A DNA stretch of 64,000 bases from Pseudomonadota bacterium (GCA_016704655.1 JADIZR010000002.1:248001-312000); one strand, 5' to 3'; shown: positions 7,377 to 16,674, numbered from the stretch's first letter. Notes: a model not told the origin generated them from the letters alone. Numbers and translations are program-made.

Positions 7377-8969
7377 ATGTCGCTGACGATCGCCGTGCCG
7401 CGCGAGACCTACGCGGGCGAGAAACGTGTTGCCGCCGTCCCGGAAGTGGTCGAGAAGCTGCTCAAGCTCGGCTTCGCGGTCACCGTCGAAAGCGGGGCCG
7501 GGGCAGCTGCCAACTTCAGCGACGAGTCCTACCAGGCCGCAGGCGCGCGGATCTCCGGCAATGCCGCGGAGCTGATGGACGGTGCGGACATCGTCTTCAA
7601 GGTGCGCGGACCGACCGCGGACGAGATCGCGCTGATGAAGCCGGGCACGACGCTCATCAGCTTCATCTGGCCCGCACAGAACCAGGAGCTCATGCAGCAG
7701 CTGGCCGATCGCAAGCTCACCGTGCTGGCCATCGACTCGCTGCCGCGCCAGCTCTCCCGCGCACAGAAGATGGACGCGCTGACCTCCATGGCCGGCATCA
7801 GCGGCTACCGCGCCGTGATCGAGGCCGCCAACGCCTTCGGCCGGTTCTTCAACGGCCAGGTCACCGCGGCCGGCAAGATTCCGCCGGCCAAGGTCTTCGT
7901 CGCCGGTGCCGGTGTCGCCGGCCTGGCCGCCATCGGCACGGCCGCCAACCTGGGCGCCATCGTGCGCGCCAACGACACGCGCGCCGAAGTCGCCGACCAG
8001 GTCGTGTCGCTGGGCGGCGAATTCGTCAAGGTCGACTACGAGGAAGAAGGCTCCGGCGGTGGCGGCTACGCCAAGGTGATGAGCGAAGGCTTCCAGCAGG
8101 CCCAGCGCGAGATGTACTCGAAGCAGGCCAGGGACGCAGACATCATCATTACCACCGCCCTGATTCCGGGCAAGCCCGCACCCAAGCTCATCACCGCCGA
8201 GATGGTGCAGAGCATGAAGCCGGGCAGCGTCATCGTCGACATGGCGGGCGAACAGGGTGGCAACTGCGAGCTCACCGTTCCCGGCGAGGCCGTGGTCCGG
8301 CACGGCGTCACCATCATCGGCTACACCGATCTCGTCAGCCGCCTGGCCAAGCAGGCTTCGACCCTGTACTCGACCAACCTGCTGCGCGTGACCGAGGAGC
8401 TGTGCAAGACCAAGGACGGCGTCATCAACGTCAACATGGACGACGACGCCATCCGCGGCCTGACCGTCGTCAAGGACGGCGCCATCACCTGGCCGCCGCC
8501 ACCGCCCAAGCTGCCGGCCGCGCCACCGCAGGCAAAGCCCGCGGCCGCTGCAATGCCGGCGAAGAAGTCGGGGCATGGCCACGGCGCCGGCGAACCCGCC
8601 TCGGCGAAGAGCCTGGCGATCATGTTCGGCGTGGGTGCGCTGCTGTTCTGGCTGGTCGGTGCCTTCGCACCCGCCTCGTTCCTTTCGCACTTCACCGTCT
8701 TCGTGCTGGCCTGCTTCGTCGGTTACATGGTGGTGTGGAACGTCACGCCCGCGTTGCACACGCCGCTGATGAGCGTGACCAACGCCATTTCCAGCATCAT
8801 CGCGATCGGCGCACTCGTCCAGGTGGCGCCGCCGCTCGGTGCAGGGACGGAAGGCCGACCCGGCGCGCTGATCCTCGGCCTTGCGGTCGCAGCGCTCACG
8901 CTCACCGCGATCAACATGTTCGGCGGCTTCGCCGTCACCCGTCGCATGCTTGCGATGTTCCGGAAATAA
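7377..8969 (+). CDS. pntA: NAD(P) transhydrogenase subunit alpha
   Basis: A 530-residue PntA of the proton-translocating transhydrogenase, which moves hydride between NADH and NADP+ at the cost of proton motive force. Residues 1-380 are the NAD-binding domain I, starting IAVPRE and with the Rossmann motif GAGVAGLAAIG at 177-187. A Pro/Ala-rich linker (about 385-410) leads to the domain II membrane helices at about 415-490 (FGVGALLFWLVGAF, FVLACFVGYMVVWNV, NAISSIIAIGAL). Domain I and the alpha membrane part are fused, as in E. coli, rather than split. GGGGAGG at 7359-7365 is a likely ribosome site. pntB follows 12 bases later. Confidence 0.96.
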   Translation: MSLTIAVPRETYAGEKRVAAVPEVVEKLLKLGFAVTVESGAGAAANFSDESYQAAGARISGNAAELMDGADIVFKVRGPTADEIALMKPGTTLISFIWPAQNQELMQQLADRKLTVLAIDSLPRQLSRAQKMDALTSMAGISGYRAVIEAANAFGRFFNGQVTAAGKIPPAKVFVAGAGVAGLAAIGTAANLGAIVRANDTRAEVADQVVSLGGEFVKVDYEEEGSGGGGYAKVMSEGFQQAQREMYSKQARDADIIITTALIPGKPAPKLITAEMVQSMKPGSVIVDMAGEQGGNCELTVPGEAVVRHGVTIIGYTDLVSRLAKQASTLYSTNLLRVTEELCKTKDGVINVNMDDDAIRGLTVVKDGAITWPPPPPKLPAAPPQAKPAAAAMPAKKSGHGHGAGEPASAKSLAIMFGVGALLFWLVGAFAPASFLSHFTVFVLACFVGYMVVWNVTPALHTPLMSVTNAISSIIAIGALVQVAPPLGAGTEGRPGALILGLAVAALTLTAINMFGGFAVTRRMLAMFRK

Positions 8970-8981
8970 GGGGGCGCAAGC

Positions 8982-10391
8982 ATGTCCGCCAATCTAGCCT
9001 CGGTGGCCTACATCGCCGCCACCATCCTGTTCATCCTGAGCCTGGGTGGTCTCTCCAATCCGGAGACTTCGCGGCGCGGCAACTTCTACGGCATCGTCGG
9101 CATGACGATTGCCGTTCTCGCGACCGTGTTCGGTCCGCGCGTCACCCTCGCCGGCATCCCTTACATCGTCGGCGCGCTGCTGGTGGGTGGATCGATCGGC
9201 CTGTACGCCGCGAAGAAAGTGCAGATGACGCAGATGCCGGAGCTGGTCGCGCTGATGCACAGCCTCGTCGGCCTGGCGGCGTGTCTCGTCGGCTTCGCCA
9301 GCTACGTCGACACGTCGATCGTCCTGGTCGGTGCCGAGAAGACCATCCACGAAGTCGAGATCTACATCGGCATCCTGATCGGTGCGGTCACGTTCTCGGG
9401 TTCGGTGATCGCGTTCGGCAAGCTCTCGGGCAAGATCGGCGGCAAACCGCTGCTGCTGCCCGCCCGGCACTGGCTCAACCTCGCCGGTCTGCTCGGCGTG
9501 ATCTGGTTCGGCGCGCAGTTCCTGAACGCGCACGACATCAACTCGGGGATGCTGCCGCTCGCCGTCATGACGGTGATCGCGCTGCTGTTCGGCGTGCACA
9601 TGGTGATGGCGATCGGCGGTGCCGACATGCCGGTCGTGGTGTCCATGCTCAACAGCTACTCGGGCTGGGCGGCGGCGGCGACGGGCTTCATGCTGTCGAA
9701 CGACCTGCTGATCGTCGTCGGCGCGCTCGTCGGCTCGTCCGGCGCGATCCTGTCCTACATCATGTGCCGCGCGATGAACCGCAACTTCATCAGCGTCATC
9801 GCTGGCGGCTTCGGCACGGGCGGTGGCACGACGCCAGCCGCCGCGGGTGCAGAGCCCGCCGGCGAAGTGACGGCCATCAGCGCCGTCGAGACCGCAGAGC
9901 TGCTGCGCGACGCGAAGAACGTGATCATCGTGCCAGGCTACGGCATGGCCGTCGCCCAGGCGCAGCACACCGTGTACGAAATCACGAAGCACCTGCGCGA
10001 GAAAGGCGTGAACGTGCGCTTCGGCATCCATCCGGTTGCAGGCCGCATGCCGGGCCACATGAACGTGCTGCTGGCCGAGGCCAAGGTGCCCTACGACATC
10101 GTGTTCGAGATGGACGAGCTGAACGACGACTTCCCGAACACGGACGTCTCGATGGTGATCGGCGCCAACGACATCGTGAACCCCGCAGCCGAAGACGATC
10201 CGACGAGCCCCATCGCCGGCATGCCGGTGCTGCAGGTCTGGAAGTCGAAGACCTCGATCGTGATGAAGCGCTCGATGGCGTCGGGTTATGCCGGCGTCGA
10301 CAATCCGCTGTTCTACAAGGAGAACAACCGGATGCTGTTCGGCGACGCGAAGAAGATGCTCGATGAGGTGCTGGTCGCGCTGAAGAGCTGA
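8982..10391 (+). CDS. pntB: NAD(P) transhydrogenase subunit beta
   Basis: A 469-residue PntB. The first about 270 residues are membrane helices (starting ANLASVAYIAATILFILSLG) that carry the proton channel with PntA domain II. The C-terminal domain III binds NADP(H): VPGYGMAVAQAQH, GIHPVAGRMPGHMNVLLAEA and DDFPNTDVSMVIGANDIVNP match the family closely. It is preceded by a GGGGGC ribosome site and co-transcribed with pntA. With PntA it forms the inner-membrane pump that supplies NADPH. Confidence 0.96.
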   Translation: MSANLASVAYIAATILFILSLGGLSNPETSRRGNFYGIVGMTIAVLATVFGPRVTLAGIPYIVGALLVGGSIGLYAAKKVQMTQMPELVALMHSLVGLAACLVGFASYVDTSIVLVGAEKTIHEVEIYIGILIGAVTFSGSVIAFGKLSGKIGGKPLLLPARHWLNLAGLLGVIWFGAQFLNAHDINSGMLPLAVMTVIALLFGVHMVMAIGGADMPVVVSMLNSYSGWAAAATGFMLSNDLLIVVGALVGSSGAILSYIMCRAMNRNFISVIAGGFGTGGGTTPAAAGAEPAGEVTAISAVETAELLRDAKNVIIVPGYGMAVAQAQHTVYEITKHLREKGVNVRFGIHPVAGRMPGHMNVLLAEAKVPYDIVFEMDELNDDFPNTDVSMVIGANDIVNPAAEDDPTSPIAGMPVLQVWKSKTSIVMKRSMASGYAGVDNPLFYKENNRMLFGDAKKMLDEVLVALKS

Positions 10392-10535
10392 TCGGCCGCG
10401 GGCGGTGCCGACCTCAATTCGCGGCAGGGGCTGGCGCATCGTCTGGATCTACTGTCCGTACGGCGGTCTTGATCGCCCGGGCTGCGGATGGGAGCTGCTG
10501 GAATCAACGAAGCCCGGTGTCGGCCGGATCCGCCG

Positions 10536-10541
10536 TATACT
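10536..10541 (+). promoter_or_regulatory. Candidate -10 element upstream of the vWA gene
   Basis: TATACT at 10536-10541, 89 bases before the vWA start, in the 238-base gap after pntB. No good -35 partner is visible at 17 bases, so this is weak. It suggests the vWA gene has its own promoter rather than reading through from pntAB. Confidence 0.3.
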
Positions 10542-10629
10542 CGGCCTCGGCGGACTGGCCCGATGCCGCGCATCAGCGCGGGGCGGGTGCCCGTCATTTC
10601 GGTCGACTTCGTCCAGCACGGAGCATCCC

Positions 10630-12447
10630 ATGGCCGCGAGACAACTGGCCCTGCTGATGGCTGCATTGGCGTGGTTTGCGGACGCCCTTGGTGAGCCGAC
10701 TATCGACGCGCCGGCCAGCGCCGGTGTCGGCTCCGAGGTGGCCGTCACCGTCGGCGGGACCGGCAATCCCCTGGACTTCGTCACGATCGTGGCGAAGGGC
10801 GGCCGCGAGGGGAGCTACGGCGGCTACCAGTACGTCCGCAAGCCCGGCACGTTCAAGCTGACTGCGCCTGCGACGCCGGGCGACTACGAAGTGCGCGTGC
10901 TCGGTGCGGCTTCGCCGTACCCGACGCTCGCGCGGCGGCCGATCCGCATCGACGCCGTCGCGGCGACACTCGAGGCCCCTGAGCAGGTGGCAGCCGGCGC
11001 GAAGTTCCAGGTGAAGTGGTCGGGGCCAGACAACCCGCGCGACTACGTCGGGATCGGCAATGCCGCGCGGCCGTACGTCAGCTACGTCTACGCGAAGGCA
11101 GGCAATCCGGCGTCGTTGACGGCGCCGGATGACGCTGGCGAATATGAACTGCGGTATTTCCTGGGCGAAAAGAACACCGTGATCGGCACGCGCCGCATCA
11201 TCGTGGGCGGCGTCACGGCGACCGTCTCGGCACCGGCGCAGGTGGCGGCCGGCGCGAAGTTCGCGGTCGCGTGGACCGGGCCCGACAACGCGCGCGACTT
11301 CGTCACGCTGGTGAAGGCCGGGACTCCGGAGAACCGGTACGAGCGCTACGCCTACACGTCCAAGGGCAGTCCGTTGCAGCTCACCGCGCCCGACGAGCCG
11401 GGCGACTATGAACTGCGCTATCTCACGGCGCAGTCCTACGCCACGCTTGGCCGTGCGCCGGTCAAGGTGACGCCGATCAGTGCCTCGATCGAGGGGCCCG
11501 CCGAAGCCGTGGCGGGCAGCACTTTTGCCGTCAAGTGGCAGGGACCGAACAACGTCCACGACTACGTCACCGTGCTGCCGAAGGGCGCGCGGGAAGGCGA
11601 GAGCGGAAATTACCGCTACACGGCCCAGGGCAACCCGGCCAAGGTCCTGGCGCCGCTCGCGCCGGGGAAGCTGGAGCCGGGCTTTGTCGCGGTTACGGTG
11701 GCCCAGGGTCCGGCTGCGGGAAATGCCGTCGAGATCATCCTGGACGCATCGGGCAGCATGCTGCAGAAGATCGGCAAGGAGCGGCGCATCGACATCGCGA
11801 AAAAGACGCTCACGCACCTCACCAGTTCCGGCATACCCGCAGGGACACCGCTTGCGTTGCGCGTGTTCGGTCGCGAAGTGGATTCCTGCCAGACAGATCT
11901 CGACATTGCGCTCGGACCGCTCAATGCCGTCGCCGTCGCCGCAACCATCGCCAGGCTCGAGGCGAAGAATGGCGCGAAGACGCCGATCGGCGCATCGCTC
12001 GACAAAGTGGCTGATGACCTGCGGGGCGTCCGCGGCGAGCGACTCGTCATACTCCTGACGGACGGGGAGGAGACCTGCGGCGGAGATCCGGCGGCCGCGA
12101 TCGAGAAGCTGAGAAAAGCCGGTGCGGCCGTGCGCGTGAACATCGTCGGCTTCGCGATCGACGATCAGAAGCTCGCCGCGACATTCCGGCACTGGTCGGA
12201 TTCAGGCGGCGGACTCTATTTCGATGCGCGCGATGCCGCGAGCCTCGACCAGGCGCTGACGCGAGCGCTGCAGCCTGCAGTGGAACTCGTCGACGGCAAC
12301 GGGCAGGTGGTCGCAGAAGGACTCGCGGGCGACGAAACGCCGCTCAGCGCGATACCGGGCAACTACACGATCCGGCTCAAGGGCCGGTCGGACGAGTCGA
12401 AGCCGGTGCAAGTGCAGCCGAAGGCAACGACAACCGTCGCGTTGTAA
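10630..12447 (+). CDS. Secreted von Willebrand factor A protein with four Ig-like repeats
   Basis: A 605-residue exported protein. A signal peptide (about 1-20, LALLMAALAWFADALG) is followed by four related modules of about 90 residues, recognisable by APEQVAAGAKFQVKW, SGPDNPRDYVGIG and GEYELRYF, repeated as APAQVAAGAKFAVAW/TGPDNARDFVTLV/GDYELRYL and once more in weaker form. A vWA domain then begins with the MIDAS motif DASGS near residue 372 and has LTDGEETCGGD about 100 residues later; VFGREVDSCQTD adds a cysteine. A short C-terminal domain follows. The MIDAS makes metal-dependent ligand binding likely; the partner is unknown. The ATG at 10630 has a GGAG ribosome site. Confidence 0.8.
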   Translation: MAARQLALLMAALAWFADALGEPTIDAPASAGVGSEVAVTVGGTGNPLDFVTIVAKGGREGSYGGYQYVRKPGTFKLTAPATPGDYEVRVLGAASPYPTLARRPIRIDAVAATLEAPEQVAAGAKFQVKWSGPDNPRDYVGIGNAARPYVSYVYAKAGNPASLTAPDDAGEYELRYFLGEKNTVIGTRRIIVGGVTATVSAPAQVAAGAKFAVAWTGPDNARDFVTLVKAGTPENRYERYAYTSKGSPLQLTAPDEPGDYELRYLTAQSYATLGRAPVKVTPISASIEGPAEAVAGSTFAVKWQGPNNVHDYVTVLPKGAREGESGNYRYTAQGNPAKVLAPLAPGKLEPGFVAVTVAQGPAAGNAVEIILDASGSMLQKIGKERRIDIAKKTLTHLTSSGIPAGTPLALRVFGREVDSCQTDLDIALGPLNAVAVAATIARLEAKNGAKTPIGASLDKVADDLRGVRGERLVILLTDGEETCGGDPAAAIEKLRKAGAAVRVNIVGFAIDDQKLAATFRHWSDSGGGLYFDARDAASLDQALTRALQPAVELVDGNGQVVAEGLAGDETPLSAIPGNYTIRLKGRSDESKPVQVQPKATTTVAL

Positions 12448-12505
12448 AGCTGGGCCCGCAGACAGACCGGGCTCGCCCCGCCACTTTCGAAGTGGAACAG
12501 AGCGC

Positions 12506-13046
12506 TCAGGTCGCGCCGCGCCCCTGTCGCTCCTGCATGTGCTTGCGCATCTTCTCGCGCTGCTCCGGCGGCGCGTGCCGCCAGCGCTCCTGCATCTTCT
12601 GCCGCTGTTCCGGCGTCATGTCCTGCCAGTGCTCGCGCAGCTGTTCGCGCCGCTCGGGCGGCAACGACTGGTACTTGTGGAACCCCTCGCGCAGCCGCTG
12701 CTGGTCTGCCGGTGGCAGGTCGCGAAACTGCTGATACCGCTGGCGCTGCGGGGCGCCACTGCTGGAACCGCTGCTGCGCCTGCTGCTGTTGTTCCGGCGT
12801 CATCTGCTGCCAGCGATCCGCCCCGCGCGCGAATGCCTGCTGCCGGTCTGGCGGAAGTTGATTCCAGCGCTCGCGATACGGTTCCAGCACCGTCTGCTGC
12901 TCGGGCGTGAGTTGGGCCCAAGGCACACCCGGTACCGGCTGCGCCGTACTGAATGACGCCGCATCGTCGGCCGCGACTGCCGGTGCGGCACAGAGCCACG
13001 CCGCGGCGAGCAGCGCGACAGCGAACAGCGATGAATGAGTTTTCAT
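12506..13046 (-). pseudogene. DUF3106 periplasmic protein, frameshifted
   Basis: From the ATG at 13046: signal peptide (SLFAVALLAAAWLCAAPAVA), then WAQLTPEQQTVLEPYRERW and QQMTPEQQQQAQQRFQQW, the repeated DUF3106 pattern of short Gln/Pro/Arg-rich helices. The pattern continues in another frame (QRQRYQQFRDLPPADQQR, REQLREHWQDMTPEQRQK, RHAPPEQREKMRKH) to the stop at 12506. The frames meet at a G run at 12750-12753; dropping one base gives a continuous 179-residue protein. It is the third gene of the sigma factor operon, an order seen with DUF3619-like and DUF3106 proteins in other proteobacteria. Function unknown, possibly periplasmic stress sensing. Confidence 0.7.
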
Positions 13047-13089
13047 GGTTTGTGCTCCGTCGTCGCAGGTGGCACGGCGCCTGGCCATC

Positions 13090-13500
13090 TCAGCCCACCC
13101 CGTCGTCAGCCGTGGCGAGCTCGACCCAGGCATAGAACTCGAGATCCGCCTCGGTCGCGAGATCGAGGTCCTCGCCCGCGGTGAGCAGTTCGAGTGGATC
13201 CTGCGGGGCGTCGGCATTCGTTGGAATCACAGCGACCGGCTCGGGTGCGCCCGTTTCTGACGGCGAGCGCAGCAGCAGCGCCGCGGCCAGCACACTGGCA
13301 GCGAGTGCACCCGCGGGCACCCAAACCGTCCAGCGCCATCCGGTGCGTTTGCGACCTGCAGCCGCGTCGAGCGCCTGCTGCCGCGACCGGTGCAAGCGCG
13401 AGCGCGTGGCCGCATCGAGGTCGTCGACACTGGCCTGGAACAGGTTGCGCGCATGCCGCTCCAGCTCGGCCTCGTCGCGGTCGTCGGGGTGCTCTTTCAT
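13090..13500 (-). CDS. Single-pass membrane protein, DUF3619/anti-sigma-like
   Basis: A 136-residue protein. A charged cytoplasmic N-terminus (DRDEAELERHARNLFQASVD, then RLHRSRQQAL) precedes one membrane helix at about 57-77 (VWVPAGALAASVLAAALLL) and an acidic periplasmic tail ending in DLEFYAWVELA. Topology and position directly after a sigma factor gene, with an ATGA overlap, are those of an anti-sigma or modulator, but no zinc-binding anti-sigma motif is visible. The call to DUF3619 rests on size, layout and the DUF3106 neighbour. Confidence 0.65.
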   Translation of the reverse strand: MKEHPDDRDEAELERHARNLFQASVDDLDAATRSRLHRSRQQALDAAAGRKRTGWRWTVWVPAGALAASVLAAALLLRSPSETGAPEPVAVIPTNADAPQDPLELLTAGEDLDLATEADLEFYAWVELATADDGVG

Positions 13501-14156
13501 GGTCGTACCTCGGCAAGTTCCGCACGCAGCGCCTGCAACGCGCGGAAATAATGTGTCTTCACGCTGCCTTCGCTGCAGTCCATCGTGGCAGCGGTAGCCG
13601 CCACGTCCAGACCCTCCAGGCAGCGCAACGAGAACGCCTCGAGCTGTCGCGCCGGCAGACGACGCATAGCCCGGTCCAGTTGCCGCATCGCTTCGTTGGC
13701 AGCGAGCTGCTGCAACGGCCCGGGTGCGGAATCCGCCACCCGCTCGAGCGGGTCCTCGCCACCGTCCTCTTCCTGGCGCGCCGCGCCGGGCAGCAAGCCG
13801 AAGAACCGTCGCCGTAGCCCGTGACGCCGCTGCAGGTCACGGATGCCGTTGTAGAGAATGCGATAGAACAGCGGCTTCCATTCCGCGACGGGACGCGACC
13901 GATAGCTCTGCGCCAGGCGCAGCATCGCAACCTGCACCACGTCGTGGGCGTCGTCGGTGTCGCGCAGCGCGCACTGCGCGATCCGGAAGGCGCGGCGCTC
14001 GACGCCGGCCAGGAATCGGTCAAGCTCGCGTACCTGCGCTGCGTCCAGTCGATCCTCCCCGAGAGCGCGTGATGTGGCGTCCGCCGCCTGCGCGGCGCCT
14101 GCCCCGAGCCTAGCAAAGCCTTGCATGTCGTAGACTCGCGTTGCCCGTGATTCCAT
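13497..14156 (-). CDS. RNA polymerase sigma factor, ECF type
   Basis: A 219-residue sigma-70 family factor with regions 2 and 4. Region 2: FLAGVERRAFRIAQCALRD, DDAHDVVQVAMLRLAQ and WKPLFYRILYNGIRDLQRR. A linker with EEDGGEDPLERVAD follows, then region 4 with LPARQLEAFSLRCLEG, VAATAATMDCSEGSVKTHY. The ATG at 14156 has an AGGA ribosome site five bases away; ATG 14126 is an alternative. Its stop overlaps the membrane protein start (ATGA), so the sigma factor, membrane partner and DUF3106 protein form one operon, probably an envelope-stress regulon. Confidence 0.9.
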   Translation of the reverse strand: MESRATRVYDMQGFARLGAGAAQAADATSRALGEDRLDAAQVRELDRFLAGVERRAFRIAQCALRDTDDAHDVVQVAMLRLAQSYRSRPVAEWKPLFYRILYNGIRDLQRRHGLRRRFFGLLPGAARQEEDGGEDPLERVADSAPGPLQQLAANEAMRQLDRAMRRLPARQLEAFSLRCLEGLDVAATAATMDCSEGSVKTHYFRALQALRAELAEVRP

Positions 14157-14463
14157 CCTCTTCCTTCCCGAATAACGCCTTGCAGAACAAATGGTTGACC
14201 TGGCGCACTGTATAAAGATGTGCACCCCCCTGGCGCCGCTGCCGACAGCCAGTCGCGCCGGGTCAACGGATTGCGCGACAAGGCTGTGAACCACTGTGGA
14301 ATTTCTCAATAAATCATTGAATTTTATACTGTTTCTTTACAACGGTGATTTTTCGACCCGTGCGTAAAACTCCCCGGCAGAAGCGGCACCTGGGCGACCT
14401 TCACGCACGTCATCCACAGAGTTTTCCACAGCGTCTGTGGACAACTGCGGGGGGCCGTTGCCG
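14157..14463. other. Divergent promoter region with AT-rich block and DnaA-box-like sites
   Basis: This 307-base gap separates the sigma factor operon from priA. It includes TGTATAAAG (minus-strand -10 for the sigma gene, near 14208), an unusually AT-rich stretch at 14296-14356 holding TATACT at 14326-14331, and then three DnaA-box-like sequences at 14410-14444. I see no gene in it. Confidence 0.5.
14410..14444 (+). promoter_or_regulatory. Three clustered DnaA-box-like sequences upstream of priA
   Basis: TCATCCACA (14410-14418), TTTTCCACA (14422-14430) and, inverted, TGTGGACAA (14436-14444, reading TTGTCCACA) all fit TTATCCACA with at most one mismatch. The second and third are arranged as a perfect dyad, TCCACAG-CGT-CTGTGGA. 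They lie directly before the primosome gene priA and next to an AT-rich stretch. Confidence 0.45.
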
Positions 14464-16674
14464 ATGACCCGCCTGATCCTGGGCGTGGCCATCGACGCCC
14501 CCCTGCGGCGCCTTTTCGACTACCGCACGCCGCCGTCCGTCGAACCCGAAAAACTTCAGGTGGGCCAACGGGTCTGGGTGCCGTTCGGGAGGCGCAAGGT
14601 GGTCGGCGTCATCGTCGAATTGCGCGCGCGTTCGGACGTCCCGGAAGCCCGCCTGAAGAGTGCGCTCGCGCTCATCGACGAGGTGCCGGTGCTCGACGCG
14701 ATCCTGCTCGACCTGCTGCGCTGGTCAGCGGAGTACTACCGTCACCCCCCCGGGGAAGTCATCGCGGCCGCGCTCCCGGTCGCCCTGCGCAATGGCACCG
14801 ACGCCGTGGCCACCGCCGAGCGCTGGACGCTGAGTGCAGCGGCACGAACGGGAGATGCCGAGCCCATCGGCACCCGCGCCACCCGACTGCGCGAGCTTGC
14901 CGACTACCTGGCAACCCACGGCCCGGCCGGCGCGGCGGAACTTGGCGCGCTGTCGACTCGCTGGCGCGACCACGTACGCGAACTGGAAAAACGCGGCTGG
15001 GTGATCCGTGTGCGCGAAGACGTCGTCGCGACAGAACCCCTGACGAACGCCGTTGCACGCGAAGTGGGCCCGCAATTGACGCCGGAACAGGACGCGGCGG
15101 TCAGCGCGATCGTTGCCGCCCACGGGCACTTCGCGCCGTTCGTGCTGCATGGCGTGACCGGCAGCGGCAAGACCGAGGTCTACCTGCGCGCGATTGCCGC
15201 GGTGGTCGCACGCGGCGAACAGGCGCTGGTGCTGGTGCCGGAGATCTCGCTCACGCCGCAACTCGTCGCACGTTTCGCGGCACGATTCCCCGGACCGCTC
15301 GCGGTGCTGCATTCAGGGCTTACCGACACCGATCGCCTGCAGGCCTGGCGCGCGGCCCGAGCCGGTTCGGCGCCGGTGGTGATCGGTACGCGGTCGGCCG
15401 TGTTCGCACCGCTCGCGCGCCCCGGGCTGATCGTGATCGACGAAGAGCACGACGCGTCGTACAAGCAGCAGGATGGCTTCCGCTATTCTGCGCGCGACCT
15501 GGCGCTGGCCCGGGCGCAGCGTCACGGCATCCCCATCGTCCTGGGTTCGGCGACGCCGTCACTCGAAAGCCTCGAGCGCATCCGCGCAGGACGCGCGCAA
15601 CGCCTCGACCTGCCCAATCGAGCGGCGGGTGCCCGACCGCCGAGCCTGCACCTGATCGACCTGCGCGCTCACGCCGAAACGCAGGGCTTTGCGACGCCAA
15701 CCCTGCTGAGCATCCGCCGCCACCTCGATGCGGGCGGCCAGGTGCTGATCTACCTGAACCGCCGTGGCTATGCGCCGACGCTGTTCTGCCCAGGCTGCGG
15801 CTGGGTCGCGCCCTGCCCGCGTTGCGACGCGCGACTGACCGTGCATCAGCGCGAACGCTCGCTCGATTGCCATCACTGCGGCACGCATCAGCCGCTCCCT
15901 GGGCTCTGTCCCGATTGCGGCGAGCCGGTCAAGCCCGTGGGCCAGGGCACGGAGCGCATCGAAGAAACGCTGGCCGACTTCTTCCCCGAATTCGCGCTGG
16001 CCCGCATCGACCGCGATGCCGTGCGCAAGCGCGGCTCGCTCGAGGCAACGCTCGAGCGCGTTCACAGCGGCGAGGTGCGGCTGCTGGTCGGCACGCAGAT
16101 GCTGACCAAAGGTCACCATTTTCCGCTGGTCACGCTGGTGGTCGTGCTGAACGCGGACCAGGGCTTGTTCGGCACGGATTTCCGCGCGGCCGAACGACTC
16201 GCGCAAACGATCGTGCAGGTGTCGGGACGCGCGGGACGCGCCGAGAAGCCCGGCGAGGTGCTGATCCAGACGGAGTACCCGGAACATCCGCTGCTGCAGC
16301 AACTGGTGCACGGCGGCTACGACGCATTCGCTGCGGCCGCGCTCGTCGAGCGCGAGCAGGCGCATTGGCCGCCGTTCGCCCGCGTCGCCGTGTTGCGTGC
16401 CGAAGCGCCGGGACGCGCAGCACCGCTCGCATTTCTCGAGCATGCCAAGGAGCTGCTGGCGACGTGCGACGTTGCAGGCGTCGAGGTGCTCGGCCCGGCG
16501 GCTGCGCCGATGGAGCGTCGCGCCGGCCATTACCGCGCGCAGCTGCTGCTGCATGCCGCGACGCATTCGCCCTTGCAGCGACTGCTGGCACGCTGGGTGC
16601 CGCTGCTCGAGGTCGCGCCTGACGCACGCAAGGTGCGTTGGGCACTCGATGTCGATCCGCTGGAGCTGTTCTAA
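14464..16674 (+). CDS. priA: Primosomal protein N' (replication restart helicase)
   Basis: A 736-residue PriA, which recognises stalled forks and reloads the replicative helicase. The N-terminal DNA-binding domain starts LILGVAIDAPLRRLFDYR. Walker A GVTGSGKTE is near residue 229 and the DEAH-type box VIDEEHDASYKQ near 324. Zinc-binding cysteines follow at about 441-490 (CPGCGWVAPCPRC, CHHCGTH, CPDCG), and helicase motif V/VI is VSGRAGRAEKPGEVLIQT. I chose ATG 14464 rather than GTG 14437, which would add nine atypical residues. priA-argS-SPOR is a conserved order in gammaproteobacteria. Confidence 0.95.
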   Translation: MTRLILGVAIDAPLRRLFDYRTPPSVEPEKLQVGQRVWVPFGRRKVVGVIVELRARSDVPEARLKSALALIDEVPVLDAILLDLLRWSAEYYRHPPGEVIAAALPVALRNGTDAVATAERWTLSAAARTGDAEPIGTRATRLRELADYLATHGPAGAAELGALSTRWRDHVRELEKRGWVIRVREDVVATEPLTNAVAREVGPQLTPEQDAAVSAIVAAHGHFAPFVLHGVTGSGKTEVYLRAIAAVVARGEQALVLVPEISLTPQLVARFAARFPGPLAVLHSGLTDTDRLQAWRAARAGSAPVVIGTRSAVFAPLARPGLIVIDEEHDASYKQQDGFRYSARDLALARAQRHGIPIVLGSATPSLESLERIRAGRAQRLDLPNRAAGARPPSLHLIDLRAHAETQGFATPTLLSIRRHLDAGGQVLIYLNRRGYAPTLFCPGCGWVAPCPRCDARLTVHQRERSLDCHHCGTHQPLPGLCPDCGEPVKPVGQGTERIEETLADFFPEFALARIDRDAVRKRGSLEATLERVHSGEVRLLVGTQMLTKGHHFPLVTLVVVLNADQGLFGTDFRAAERLAQTIVQVSGRAGRAEKPGEVLIQTEYPEHPLLQQLVHGGYDAFAAAALVEREQAHWPPFARVAVLRAEAPGRAAPLAFLEHAKELLATCDVAGVEVLGPAAAPMERRAGHYRAQLLLHAATHSPLQRLLARWVPLLEVAPDARKVRWALDVDPLELF

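Noticed and set aside
6627..8759. Long open frame of 710 codons on the minus strand running from the HNH gene across pntA
   Set aside because: Only the part up to 7253 has HNH motifs; the rest is antisense to pntA and exists because of high GC content.
7229..10366. 1045-codon plus-strand frame across pntA and pntB
   Set aside because: Arg/His-rich translation with no motifs, shifted against two certain genes; a GC-driven shadow.
10405..10629. Longer N-terminus for the vWA protein
   Set aside because: The added 75 residues lack export features; ATG 10630 gives a proper signal peptide and ribosome site.
14437..14463. Earlier GTG start for priA
   Set aside because: The added residues are not typical of PriA and overlap the DnaA-box dyad; ATG 14464 gives the normal N-terminus.
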